DNA of 64,000 nucleotides from Myxococcales bacterium (lineage in GTDB: Bacteria > Myxococcota_A > Polyangia > Polyangiales > Ga0077539). Below the pieces are notes generated by a model. The model was not told the DNA's origin, did no database searches, and worked only from the letters and a program-made list of their open reading frames with translations. The DNA lies in the NCBI GenBank assembly GCA_016792845.1, contig JAEUKH010000003.1:1-64000 (forward strand). Direction: 5' to 3'. Below are positions 25,262 to 33,816 of this stretch, in pieces (positions within the stretch are counted from its first letter, which is position 1; the number at the start of each line of letters is the position of its first letter). Made by a program: the position numbers and the translations under genes.

Positions 25262-26062
25262 ATGCGAAGATTCATTCAAAAGTATTACGCGCTCTTGAAG
25301 GTGCAGCTCAGCACCTCGGCGACCCAGGCCGCACAGTACCGGGTCGAATTCCTGATGGGCGTCGCCCTCAGCGCGTTCTGGACGCTCTCGGCCGTCGCGC
25401 CCCTGTGGATTCTCTTCCAACAGCGCAGCACCGTGGCAGGCTGGCGCCGCGACGAGGCCCTCGTGGTGGTGGCCTTCTTCACCATGCTCAAGGGCTTCAT
25501 CGCGGCCTTCCTTGAGCCCTCGGTGAACAACACCGTCGAGCACCTGCGAAAGGGCACCCTCGACTTCCTCTTGCTCAAGCCCGCCGACGCAGGCTTCCTC
25601 GTCTCGACCACGCGCCTCGCCCCGTGGAAGGGCACCGACATCGTCGGGGGCCTCGGGCTCCTCCTGGTGGCCCTGAGGGGGCTCGGCCGGTGGCCCGCGC
25701 CGACCGCGTGGCTGGCGATGCTGGCGGTGCTCGCGGCCGCGGTGGCCATGCTCCACGCGCTGTGGATCATGGTCGTGGCCCTCGCCTTCGTGACCGTGAA
25801 GGTCGACAACCTCACCTACCTCCTCGGGAGCCTCTACGACGCCGCGCGCTGGCCCGCCTCGGTGTGGCGCGGGCCCATGGCCTTTCTGTTCTCGTGGGTG
25901 CTGCCGCTCGCGGTGATGACCACCGATCCGGCCCTGGCCGTGCTCGGGCGCTTGCAGCCCGTCGAGGCGCTCCGCGCGGTGACCCTCGCGGCGGCCATGA
26001 GCGCGCTCTCGCGGGCTGTCTGGTTGCGGAGCATCACGCGATACACCAGCGCCGGAGGGTGA
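25262..26062 (+). CDS. ABC-2 family permease, subunit 2
   Basis: 266 residues. N-terminal FIQKYYALLKVQLSTSATQA parallels the start of subunit 1 (FIEKWRGLLGVGVASA), then about six hydrophobic segments including FWTLSAVAPLWILF and MLAVLAAAVAMLHALWIMVV. The cytoplasmic loop HLRKGTLDFLLLKPADAG matches REGGLGPRLLKPMHPFA in subunit 1, the coupling-helix region of this family. Last gene of the exporter operon. Confidence 0.85.
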   Translation: MRRFIQKYYALLKVQLSTSATQAAQYRVEFLMGVALSAFWTLSAVAPLWILFQQRSTVAGWRRDEALVVVAFFTMLKGFIAAFLEPSVNNTVEHLRKGTLDFLLLKPADAGFLVSTTRLAPWKGTDIVGGLGLLLVALRGLGRWPAPTAWLAMLAVLAAAVAMLHALWIMVVALAFVTVKVDNLTYLLGSLYDAARWPASVWRGPMAFLFSWVLPLAVMTTDPALAVLGRLQPVEALRAVTLAAAMSALSRAVWLRSITRYTSAGG

Positions 26063-26086
26063 TAGACACAGCACACGGAGGTCGTG

Positions 26087-28429
26087 ATGAGGAGCTGGCA
26101 GCGGCTGGTGGTGCTCGCGTTTGGGCTTGTGGCCTGCGGTGACAGCACCGTGGTGGGTGGCAACGTCGACGCGGGGCCTGCTGACCTCGGCGTGCGCGAT
26201 GTAGGCTTCGATCTGGGCGCCCTCGACGTCGGCGTCGACGCGGGGTCGCCGGTCGACCTCGGCCCCGAGACGGCGGTCGATGCGGGCCTCGACGTCTCGC
26301 CGCGCTGCGCGTCGACGCAACAGGCGTGTGACGGCGTGTGCACCGACGTGGGCGAGAACGCGTCGCACTGCGGCCGCTGCGGCAACGCGTGCGCGACAGG
26401 CCAGGTCTGCGTCGCCGGGGCCTGCCGCGAGGGCTGTCTCGCGGGCGAGCAGCGCTGCGGCAACCGATGCGTTCGCACCGACAGCGACGTCGCCCACTGC
26501 GGCGGCTGCGGCATGGCGTGTCCGGCCAACCAGGTGTGCGTGGCGGGGCGCTGCGGCACCGCGTGCGACGCGCCCGGCTCGCAGGTGAGCGAGTGCAGGG
26601 TGAGCGAGAACGAGCGCTACTGCGCTGACCTTCAGAACGACCGGCGCAACTGCGGCCGCTGCAACGCGCTCTGCCTCAACGGGCAGGTGTGCGAGGCGGG
26701 CCGTTGTGTGTCGGCCTGCCCAGAGAATCAACGGCGCTGCGAGAACCGCTGCGTCGATGTGAGCACCGACAACGCCCACTGCGGCGCGTGCGGCGTCGTC
26801 TGCGGCGACGGGCAACGGTGCGCGATGGGCATGTGCGCCCGGACGTGCCCCGCCGGACAGCGCAGCTGCGACGCGCGATGCGTCAACATCGACGCCGACA
26901 ACAGCCACTGCGGGGCCTGCGGCACCGCGTGCGGGGCCGGGCAGCGCTGCACCGGGGGCGCGTGCGTGTGCCCGAGCGGTCAGCTCTACTGCAACGAAGC
27001 CTGCCGCGATGTTCAGAACGACCGGAGCCACTGCGGGAGCTGCGGCACCGCCTGCGCCGCCGGGCAGGTGTGCCTCTCGGGCCGCTGCCAGGTGCTCTGC
27101 CCCACAGGGCAAAGCGAGTGCGGCGGGGTGTGCCTCTCGCTGCCGAGCGACCCGCGCAACTGCGGCGCCTGCGGGCGGGTCTGCGCCCAAGGCCAGAGCT
27201 GCACCCAAGGGGTCTGCGCTTGCAACGGCAGCGAGACGCTCTGCGGCGGGGTGTGCCGCGACACGCAGTCCGACGCGGCCCATTGTGGGGCCTGCGGCGC
27301 GGCGTGCGGCGCGGGGCAGTTCTGCGTGGCGGGTCGCTGCCAGCTGAGCTGCCCGTCGGGGCAATCGGTGTGCGCCAACGCGTGCGTGACGCTCCAGAGC
27401 GACGCCGACCACTGCGGCGCGTGCGGCAACGCCTGCGCCTCGGGGCAGCGCTGCGAGGCCGGGAGCTGCCGATGCGCCACCAGCGAGACCCTCTGCGGCG
27501 GCGCGTGCCGTAACACCCAGACCGACGCGGCCCACTGCGGCGCCTGCGGCAACGCGTGCGCGACGGGGCGCTCGTGCGTGGCGGGGGTGTGCCGGCTCGT
27601 GTGTCCGACCGGGCGTACGGCGTGCGGCGAGCTGTGCGTCGACCTCACCCGCGACCCGGCCCACTGCGGCGCGTGCGGGGCCGCGTGCAGCGCGGGGCGG
27701 GTGTGCCAGGGCGGCACCTGCGTGCTCGATTGCCCGAGCGGTCGCGCGGCCTGCGGGTCGATGTGCGTCGACCTGAGCAGCGACCCGAGCCACTGCGGGC
27801 GGTGCGGTCAGACCTGCGGCGGGGGCACCTGCTTCAGCGGCGCCTGCGCGACGGGGCAGAGCTGCTTTGACATCAAGCAACGGCTCCCGAGCGCGCCCAG
27901 CGGGTATTACACCGTCGACCCCGACGGCGAGTTCGGCTCGCCCCCGCTGCGGGTGTATTGCGACATGGAGTTCCGCGGTGGCGGGTGGACGCTGCTGGTC
28001 AATCACAACGCCGCCGCGGGCTTCTTTGAGACCGACGAGCGAGGCCGCGCCAACAACGAGGGCGACCCGAGCCACGGTCTTTACAGCATCCTCGGGCGTG
28101 TCGAACAATTCGCCCGCAGCGGCCAATACGAGTTTCTCTATTGGAACCGCCAATACAACAACTGGCTCATCTCGACCCAGACGACCTCGCCCTTCGACGC
28201 GACGCTGGCGGGTCGCTGCCCCACCGGGGCCCGGGTGGTCGAAGGCAACTACACGCCCTCGCTCTGGTGCGGATACACCCCAGGCCCCACCACCTGGTCG
28301 GTCATCAACGGCTACGGCCCCAACTGGACGCACGCCGTAGGCCAGTCGCGCATCTACTCAAACTGGCCCCTGGTGTGCACCCACAACGCCGGATACACCT
28401 GCAATCACATTCAGTTCTACGTGCGCTGA
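26087..28429 (+). CDS. Cys-rich repeat lipoprotein with fibrinogen-like C-terminal head
   Basis: 780 residues. ATG at 26087 is preferred to the GTG 3 nt upstream because GGAG (26077-26080) is then 6 nt away. Signal peptide with lipobox LVAC, the family tag STVVGG, a DAGPADLG-type linker, then twelve Cys-rich modules (about 74-595) each ending in a HCGACGNAC-like motif and mostly of the CPxGQxxCGxxCVDxxxDxxHCG kind. The head (about 596-780) reads as a fibrinogen-related domain: SCFDIKQRLPSAPSGYY, PLRVYCDMEFRGGGWTLL, then NYTPSLWCGYTPG. Fibrinogen-like domains usually bind sugars or acetyl groups, so a surface recognition protein is likely. Shares stalk architecture with the genes at 36454, 39681 and 48159. 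Confidence 0.82.
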   Translation: MRSWQRLVVLAFGLVACGDSTVVGGNVDAGPADLGVRDVGFDLGALDVGVDAGSPVDLGPETAVDAGLDVSPRCASTQQACDGVCTDVGENASHCGRCGNACATGQVCVAGACREGCLAGEQRCGNRCVRTDSDVAHCGGCGMACPANQVCVAGRCGTACDAPGSQVSECRVSENERYCADLQNDRRNCGRCNALCLNGQVCEAGRCVSACPENQRRCENRCVDVSTDNAHCGACGVVCGDGQRCAMGMCARTCPAGQRSCDARCVNIDADNSHCGACGTACGAGQRCTGGACVCPSGQLYCNEACRDVQNDRSHCGSCGTACAAGQVCLSGRCQVLCPTGQSECGGVCLSLPSDPRNCGACGRVCAQGQSCTQGVCACNGSETLCGGVCRDTQSDAAHCGACGAACGAGQFCVAGRCQLSCPSGQSVCANACVTLQSDADHCGACGNACASGQRCEAGSCRCATSETLCGGACRNTQTDAAHCGACGNACATGRSCVAGVCRLVCPTGRTACGELCVDLTRDPAHCGACGAACSAGRVCQGGTCVLDCPSGRAACGSMCVDLSSDPSHCGRCGQTCGGGTCFSGACATGQSCFDIKQRLPSAPSGYYTVDPDGEFGSPPLRVYCDMEFRGGGWTLLVNHNAAAGFFETDERGRANNEGDPSHGLYSILGRVEQFARSGQYEFLYWNRQYNNWLISTQTTSPFDATLAGRCPTGARVVEGNYTPSLWCGYTPGPTTWSVINGYGPNWTHAVGQSRIYSNWPLVCTHNAGYTCNHIQFYVR

Positions 28430-28520
28430 GCGCCCCCGAGGCACCGACCCCGCGGCCGCGACGGTCTCATCAGACCTACCGATCGGGCTCGCCCTCGCCC
28501 CGCACACCTCAAAGAGCGAC

Positions 28521-28550
28521 GGCGGTCTACTTTAAAAACAATCGACCGCC
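28521..28550. terminator. Hairpin between convergent genes
   Basis: GGCGGTC (28521-28527) and GACCGCC (28544-28550) are exact inverted repeats around a 16-nt AT-rich loop, in the 186-bp spacer between two converging genes. A bidirectional terminator is plausible; there is no T-run. Confidence 0.35.
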
Positions 28551-28615
28551 CGCCTCGCCCTTCACTTGAAAGAAGCCGCCACGCTCTGGCGCAGGGTTCA
28601 TGGGCGCCCGCGCGC

Positions 28616-29119
28616 TCAGGGCTTCGCGCTCGGAGCCTCGATGGCCACGCTGACCTCGACGGGCTTGAGCACCCGCGCGAGCTCGGCCGGGGCCATCGAC
28701 ACCAGAAAGCCCCGAGACCCGCCGTTGATGTAGATGCGCGGCAGCGCGAAGAGGCTCGCCTCGGCGTACACAGGCATGGGCTTGCGCGTGCCGAAGGGCG
28801 AGGTGCCGCCGACCTGATAGCCCGAGTGACGGTCGGCCACCTCGGGCTTGCAGGGCTCGACCGAGCGAAGGCCGAGGGCCCGGGCGAGGGCGCGGGTCGA
28901 CACCTCGCGGTCGCCGTGCATCAAGACCACGAGGGGCTTGCGGTCTTGATCTTCCATCACGAGGGTCTTGATGATCGCGTGCTCGTCGACGCCCAACTCG
29001 CGCGCCGACACGCGGGTGCCGCCGCGGGCCTCGTAGCGGTACAGATGCTCTGCGTAATCAACCCCCTCTGCCCTGAGGAGCCGCGTCGCGTTGGTGCTCG
29101 GCACGTTCACTTTGGTCAT
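28616..29119 (-). CDS. ybaK: YbaK/EbsC-family aminoacyl-tRNA deacylase
   Basis: 167 residues. Small cytoplasmic enzyme of the YbaK branch, which hydrolyses mischarged Cys-tRNA(Pro). Recognisable features are LLRAEGVDY at the N-terminus, IIKTLVME with the conserved Lys, [31 protein letters not shown] and [12 protein letters not shown]. Start at 29119 ([15 protein letters not shown]), the open frame upstream being spurious. Divergent from the fumarase gene with 73 bp between starts. Confidence 0.93.
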   Translation of the reverse strand: MTKVNVPSTNATRLLRAEGVDYAEHLYRYEARGGTRVSARELGVDEHAIIKTLVMEDQDRKPLVVLMHGDREVSTRALARALGLRSVEPCKPEVADRHSGYQVGGTSPFGTRKPMPVYAEASLFALPRIYINGGSRGFLVSMAPAELARVLKPVEVSVAIEAPSAKP

Positions 29120-29192
29120 CGCCGGGCGAAGTGAAGCGTTGCAACGGGGCCCGCGCAAGGGGTTAGATGGTGCCCGAGGCACGAAGCACCCA

Positions 29193-30836
29193 ATGGCAGA
29201 CTTTGAGTTCACCCAGCTCCTCCCCACAGGGCACCACGACGACACCCCGTACCGTAAGCTTGAGGGGCTCGAGGTCTCGACCTTCGAGGCCGCGGGGCGG
29301 CGCTTTCTACGGGTCGACCCCGCGGCGCTCACGGCCCTCACCCGCGAGGCCATGCGCGACATCGCGCACTTCCTCCGGCCCGGTCACCTCGCGCAGCTTG
29401 AGCACATCCTCGGCGACCCCGAGGCGAGCGACAACGACCGCTTCGTGGCCCTCGAGCTCTTGAAGAACGCCAACATCGCCGCGGCGGGCGTTCTGCCCGG
29501 ATGCCAAGACACCGGCACCGCCATCGTGATGGGCAAGAAGGGCCAGCTCGTCTTCACCGGCGGCGGCGACGAGGCCGCCATCGCCCGAGGCGTCTACGAC
29601 ACCTACCAGACCAGCAACCTGCGGTACTCGCAGCTCGCGCCGCTCGACATGTTTCGAGAGGTCAATACCGGCAACAACCTCCCGGCGCAGATCGAGCTCT
29701 ACGCCACCGACGGCGATGAATATCACTTCATGTTCATGGCCAAAGGCGGCGGCAGCGCCAACAAGTCTTACCTCTTTCAAGAGACCAAGGCGCTGCTCAA
29801 CCCCGAGTCGCTCAGGCGCTTCGTCGATGCGAAGCTCCGCGCGCTCGGCACCTCGGCCTGCCCGCCCTACCACCTCGCGCTGGTGATCGGCGGCACGAGC
29901 GCCGAGTACGCCCTCAAGGTCGCGAAGCTCGCCTCGGCCCGCTACCTCGACCACCTCCCGAGCGAAGGGAGCCGCCTCGGGGCGGCCTTCAGAGACCGCG
30001 CATGGGAGGCCGAAGTGCTCAAAATCGCACAAGAAACGACCATCGGCGCGCAGTTCGGCGGCAAATACTTCTGCCACGACGTGCGGGTGATCAGGCTGCC
30101 GCGGCACGGCGCGAGCTGCCCCGTGGCGCTGGCGGTGTCGTGCTCGGCCGACCGTCAGGCCCTCGCGAAGATCACCGCCGACGGGGTCTTCCTTGAGCAG
30201 CTCGAGACCGACCCGGCGAAGTATCTGCCCGAGGTTCACGACGGGCAGCTCTCGGGCAACGTGGTCAACATCGACCTGCGTCGCCCGATGGGCGAGATCA
30301 GGGCCGAGCTCTCGAAGTACCCGATCCGTACGCGGCTCTCGCTCTCGGGCCCCTTGGTCGTGGCCCGCGACATCGCCCACGCGAAGATCAAAGAGCGCCT
30401 CGATCGGGGCGAGCCCATGCCCCAATATCTCCGCGACATGATGGTGTATTACGCGGGGCCCGCGAAGACCCCTGCGGGCTACGCGTCGGGCTCCTTCGGC
30501 CCCACCACCGCCGGCCGGATGGACAGCTACGTCGAGCAGTTTCAGGCCGCCGGGGGGAGCTTCGTGATGCTGGCCAAGGGCAACCGCTCGCCCGCGGTGG
30601 CGGCGGCTTGCAAGAAGTACGGCGGCTTCTACCTCGGCAGCATCGGCGGCCCCGCCGCGCGGCTCGCCAAAGACTGCATCAAGAAGGTCGAGGTGCTCGA
30701 ATACCCCGAGCTCGGCATGGAGGCCGTGTGGCGCATCGAGGTAGAGCACTTTCCCGCTTTTGTGGTGACTGACGACAAGGGCAACGATTTCTTCTCGGCC
30801 ATTACGGGCGAGAAACACCTGCCTGTGACGAAGTAG
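29193..30836 (+). CDS. fumA: Fumarate hydratase, class I (iron-sulfur)
   Basis: 547 residues, matching FumA/FumB length. Interconverts fumarate and malate in the TCA cycle with a [4Fe-4S] cluster. Cysteines for the cluster can be placed in [37 protein letters not shown] and neighbours; the beta-domain motif [24 protein letters not shown] is intact. ATG 29193 gives [11 protein letters not shown] small inverted repeat (GGTGC 29169-29173, GCACC 29186-29190) sits directly before the start, where no Shine-Dalgarno is visible. Confidence 0.95.
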   Translation: MADFEFTQLLPTGHHDDTPYRKLEGLEVSTFEAAGRRFLRVDPAALTALTREAMRDIAHFLRPGHLAQLEHILGDPEASDNDRFVALELLKNANIAAAGVLPGCQDTGTAIVMGKKGQLVFTGGGDEAAIARGVYDTYQTSNLRYSQLAPLDMFREVNTGNNLPAQIELYATDGDEYHFMFMAKGGGSANKSYLFQETKALLNPESLRRFVDAKLRALGTSACPPYHLALVIGGTSAEYALKVAKLASARYLDHLPSEGSRLGAAFRDRAWEAEVLKIAQETTIGAQFGGKYFCHDVRVIRLPRHGASCPVALAVSCSADRQALAKITADGVFLEQLETDPAKYLPEVHDGQLSGNVVNIDLRRPMGEIRAELSKYPIRTRLSLSGPLVVARDIAHAKIKERLDRGEPMPQYLRDMMVYYAGPAKTPAGYASGSFGPTTAGRMDSYVEQFQAAGGSFVMLAKGNRSPAVAAACKKYGGFYLGSIGGPAARLAKDCIKKVEVLEYPELGMEAVWRIEVEHFPAFVVTDDKGNDFFSAITGEKHLPVTK

Positions 30837-30915
30837 CGTGGGTGTGCAAGGCTGCGGGCGCAAATCATTCACTTGAGTTGCCCCGCGCGATGCGCGAGAG
30901 CCCGTCGGGGTTGTC

Positions 30916-31335
30916 ATGGTGTTTGATCTCTCTCGCGGTACGCCCTATGAGCAGCTCGGCGGCGAGGCCGTGGTGCTCGACGTCACGCGCCGCTTCTACG
31001 ACGCGATGGATCGCGACGAGCCCGCGTTGGCGAGGCTCCACCGGCTCGACGAGGCGGGGCGCGTTCACCCTGAGGCGCGCGAGCGCTTTGGGCTCTTTCT
31101 CATCGGCTGGCTCGGCGGCCCGCAGACGTACATGGCCCGGCACGGTCACCCGCGGCTGCGCATGCGGCACGCGGGGGTGACGGTCGACCCCGCGATGCGC
31201 GACGCGTGGCTGCGGGCGATGAAGACGGCCCTCGACGGGGCGGGGGTCTCGGGCGATGTGCGCACCTTCCTCGATGAGAAGTTGGCCGACCTGGCAAACT
31301 TTCTTCGCAACGACGCGGCCGCCTTTCAAGGTTGA
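30916..31335 (+). CDS. Truncated haemoglobin, group II
   Basis: 139 residues. The globin opens with TPYEQLGGEAVVLDVTRRFYDAM, continues with FGLFLIGWLGGP and QTYMARHGHPRLRMRH, where the last His is the likely proximal haem ligand, and has the group II Trp in RDAWLRAMKTAL. Members bind O2, NO or peroxide and often protect against nitrosative stress. Stands alone after fumarase (79-bp gap), itself an NO- and O2-sensitive iron-sulfur enzyme, so a protective link is possible but inferred. Confidence 0.93.
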   Translation: MVFDLSRGTPYEQLGGEAVVLDVTRRFYDAMDRDEPALARLHRLDEAGRVHPEARERFGLFLIGWLGGPQTYMARHGHPRLRMRHAGVTVDPAMRDAWLRAMKTALDGAGVSGDVRTFLDEKLADLANFLRNDAAAFQG

Positions 31336-31359
31336 AGAAGCTGTGCCAAGTTCGCGACG

Positions 31360-32637
31360 GTGAAGCGAACGGTCGTGTGCTTGGGCTTGGTGCTTGGGGT
31401 GGCGGCGTGCGGGGGCGAGGCCGCTCCGGTGCAGGTCGACGCGGGCATGACCGCGGTCGATACCGGCGGCAGCGCGATCCCTGACATCCCTGAGATCGAG
31501 CCCGACGCGGGGCAGCCCGTCGACGCGCCCATCACGCAAGACGCGGGCAACGCGAGCGATACGGGCAACGCGAGCGATACGGGCAACGCGAGCGATTCGG
31601 GCAACGTGAGCGACGCGGGCAACGCGAGCGACGCGGGCAACGCCAGCGACGCGGGCAACGCGAGCGATTCGGGCAACGCGAGCGACGCGGGCGCGGGCTG
31701 CGTGTGGCCGCCGCGGTGCGACGGGGCTGCGCCGACGCCTTCGCCGACGACCTCGTGGCGCAACCTCACCACGCGGCTCACCGTGGCCTTAGGGGGGCCG
31801 CGGCATCGAGGGCGCGATTTGTTTCTCCGCGAGGGCGACCCGCAGTGGGCCATCGGCAAGTTCGCGTACGGCGCCAACGACGATGACCTCAATGAAGAAG
31901 ACGTCGAAATCTTTCTTCAACGTAACTGTTCAACGTGGGAGAGGCTGGGCGAAGCGCGCACCACCCGCGACAATCAACACGCCGCCGTCGAGGGTGTGAC
32001 CGACAACGGCGGCTTTGTGTTCTTTCAGATCCCTCCGAGCGCGCGGCTCGGGGTGGGGCGTCACCGGGTACGCTTCGTCGTGCGGGGCGATCACAGCGTC
32101 GCCGATCAGCTGATCGAGGTGCTTCCGGCCAACGGGCGCGTGGTGGTCACCGACGTCGACGGCACCTTGACCGAGAGCGAGACGGCCGAGTGGCGGGTGC
32201 TCCTCGGCGGGTCGTCGCCCGCGGTCAACCCCGGCGGCCCCGAGGCGCTTTGGGCCTTGTCGCGCCGCGGCTTCACGATCTTCTACCTCACCGCGCGGCC
32301 CGAGTGGCTGACCACCCGCACGCACGAGTGGGTGCGCGAGCGCGCGCTGCCGCCCGGCCTCGTTCACACCATGTTGAACCTCACCGGCGCGACCGGTACG
32401 CCCGCGTTCAACTTCAAACGCGACGAGCTCAACGCGCTCCGTACGCGCATGGGGCGCCCGGTCGACTACGGCTTCGGCAACACCGACACCGACGCCCTCG
32501 CCTACGAGGCCGCGGGCATCGCGCCGAGCCAGTCGTACTATTACCGCTTCACCGGCGACCGCCGCGGCGGTCAATTGAACAACGATTACCGCGCCCTCGT
32601 GGCGCCGCTCTCGATGGGCCCGCTCTACTGCCGCTGA
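31360..32637 (+). CDS. Lipoprotein with lipin-like (LNS2) HAD phosphatase domain
   Basis: 425 residues from GTG 31360. Lipobox VAAC, an Asp-rich linker with eight GNASD(A/S/T) units (63-110), a beta-sandwich about 125-255, then a C-terminal HAD domain. The catalytic motif is Asp265-Val-Asp267-Gly-Thr269 in VVVTDVDGTLTESE; FYLTARPEWLTTRTHEWV and YGFGNTDTDALAYEAAGI match the LNS2 pattern of lipins, which dephosphorylate phosphatidate. If active outside the cytoplasm it would act on extracellular or outer-membrane phosphatidate or another phosphoester. Overlaps the convergent 32625 gene by 13 bp. Confidence 0.8.
   Translation: MKRTVVCLGLVLGVAACGGEAAPVQVDAGMTAVDTGGSAIPDIPEIEPDAGQPVDAPITQDAGNASDTGNASDTGNASDSGNVSDAGNASDAGNASDAGNASDSGNASDAGAGCVWPPRCDGAAPTPSPTTSWRNLTTRLTVALGGPRHRGRDLFLREGDPQWAIGKFAYGANDDDLNEEDVEIFLQRNCSTWERLGEARTTRDNQHAAVEGVTDNGGFVFFQIPPSARLGVGRHRVRFVVRGDHSVADQLIEVLPANGRVVVTDVDGTLTESETAEWRVLLGGSSPAVNPGGPEALWALSRRGFTIFYLTARPEWLTTRTHEWVRERALPPGLVHTMLNLTGATGTPAFNFKRDELNALRTRMGRPVDYGFGNTDTDALAYEAAGIAPSQSYYYRFTGDRRGGQLNNDYRALVAPLSMGPLYCR
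31546..31689 (+). repeat. 18-bp tandem repeat, eight copies
   Basis: Eight uninterrupted 18-bp units related to GGCAACGCGAGCGACGCG encode GNASDT, GNASDT, GNASDS, GNVSDA, GNASDA, GNASDA, GNASDS, GNASDA. Near identity implies copy-number change by slippage; the number is always in frame. Confidence 0.85.
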
Positions 32638-33677
32638 GCCTCGGCTTCGGGCGCATCGCCCGCGGTCTCGGGCGCGTCTTCTGCCTCGTCGCCGCCCTCG
32701 AGCGCGTCGTCGTGCGGCAGCGCGGGCACCGTCAGCACCACCGTCGGCAAGCCCGGAACGTTCGCCGCCGTGAAGGCCAACGCGGTCGGCTCTTGCCCGT
32801 AATAGAACTCTGACCACTCACCCGCCGTGCGCCCGTGGGCCTCAAGGAGCTGCATCAGCGCTTCGGTGATGGCCCACGCCGCGAGCTGGGTGCGCGGCGA
32901 GGGCGGCCGATACCCCCCCGAGCGCAGCGCGCCGGTCACCCAAGCGGCCTGACCCGAGAGCGTAGGCCATTGGTAACGCTTCAACTCTTCAGCACACTTT
33001 TGAGGGAGCGCGTCAACGCTGTCGAAGTTCAGCGCGAGGGTTACGCCGCTGAGGATGGTGGTCGGGTCGTCGCCCTGATCGACCATGCTCTCGATCGAGA
33101 CCAACGCGTCGATGCTCTCGTAGAGCATAAACCCTTGAGAGATGCCGCTCCCGCCCACAGTCTCTAGGATGGCGCCGCGCACCCCATAGGCCGGAATGTC
33201 GACCCCGATGCGCTGCGGGCTGATCACCGTAAACCAGGGCTCCAGCATCGCGAAGCGCAGCCCCGTGTGGATCATCGCCTGCGCCGCCGCCGACGAGATG
33301 CGACCGTCAAGCAGGTACGAGGCCGTGAGCGCCTCGTTGCCGTCGGCGACCATGTGACCGAGCCGCTCGATCTCGGGCGTAGGGGCCACCACGAGCTTGC
33401 AGGTCGTACCCGTCACCGGCGCGAGGGCGCTGCGCAACGCGGCGTCGGCCACCCGCACCGCCGTCGGCGGCTTCTCGTGAACTCGGGCCAAGGCGCGCGA
33501 GAGCAAGGTCGCCGCGGTGTCGGGCCCCGAGGCGGCCTCGTGGGCGACGAGGTGCCCCTGTTGGACGATCGCCCAACGCGGCGCGAGGCCCGTCTCGGCG
33601 GGCATCTCGTAACAGCCCATGGCCCACTCGTAGCCACGGTTGGCAGGTGCTTTGCGGTCGCGGGGGCGAAGTCCCAT
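32625..33677 (-). CDS. Conserved-looking hypothetical protein
   Basis: 350 residues if the ATG at 33677 (MGLRPRDRKAPANRG) is used; the frame continues upstream through CVLIEESTDTL, so a longer N-terminus with another start cannot be excluded. No signal peptide or membrane segment. Soluble alpha/beta composition, with an acidic Ala/Glu tail (DALEGGDEAEDAPETAGDAP). Phrases that stand out: KLVVAPTPEIERLGHM, GVRGAILETVGGSGISQGFM. I do not recognise the family. Converges on and overlaps the LNS2 lipoprotein gene by 13 bp; divergent from the lipase-like lipoprotein at 33817. Confidence 0.6.
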   Translation of the reverse strand: MGLRPRDRKAPANRGYEWAMGCYEMPAETGLAPRWAIVQQGHLVAHEAASGPDTAATLLSRALARVHEKPPTAVRVADAALRSALAPVTGTTCKLVVAPTPEIERLGHMVADGNEALTASYLLDGRISSAAAQAMIHTGLRFAMLEPWFTVISPQRIGVDIPAYGVRGAILETVGGSGISQGFMLYESIDALVSIESMVDQGDDPTTILSGVTLALNFDSVDALPQKCAEELKRYQWPTLSGQAAWVTGALRSGGYRPPSPRTQLAAWAITEALMQLLEAHGRTAGEWSEFYYGQEPTALAFTAANVPGLPTVVLTVPALPHDDALEGGDEAEDAPETAGDAPEAEAQRQ

Positions 33678-33816
33678 AAGCGTGTCGGTGCTTTCTTCAA
33701 TGAGGACGCAGGGTGTCCGGGCGCCGTCCTGATACCCCAGCGGGTGCGGTTTGTGGGATGTGATTTGCGACCGATGGCGCCTTGAGGGTGCGCAAATCGA
33801 GGTAAGCTCCGGGGCG

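Noticed and set aside
25094..28333. 1079-codon open frame on the minus strand opposite the fibrinogen-like lipoprotein
   Set aside because: Shadow of the Cys-rich repeats (repeated AVGRV/AARAA text), no start context, no domain.
31546..31689. Possible CRISPR array
   Set aside because: Eight 18-bp units with no spacers, in frame within a lipoprotein linker; a coding tandem repeat.
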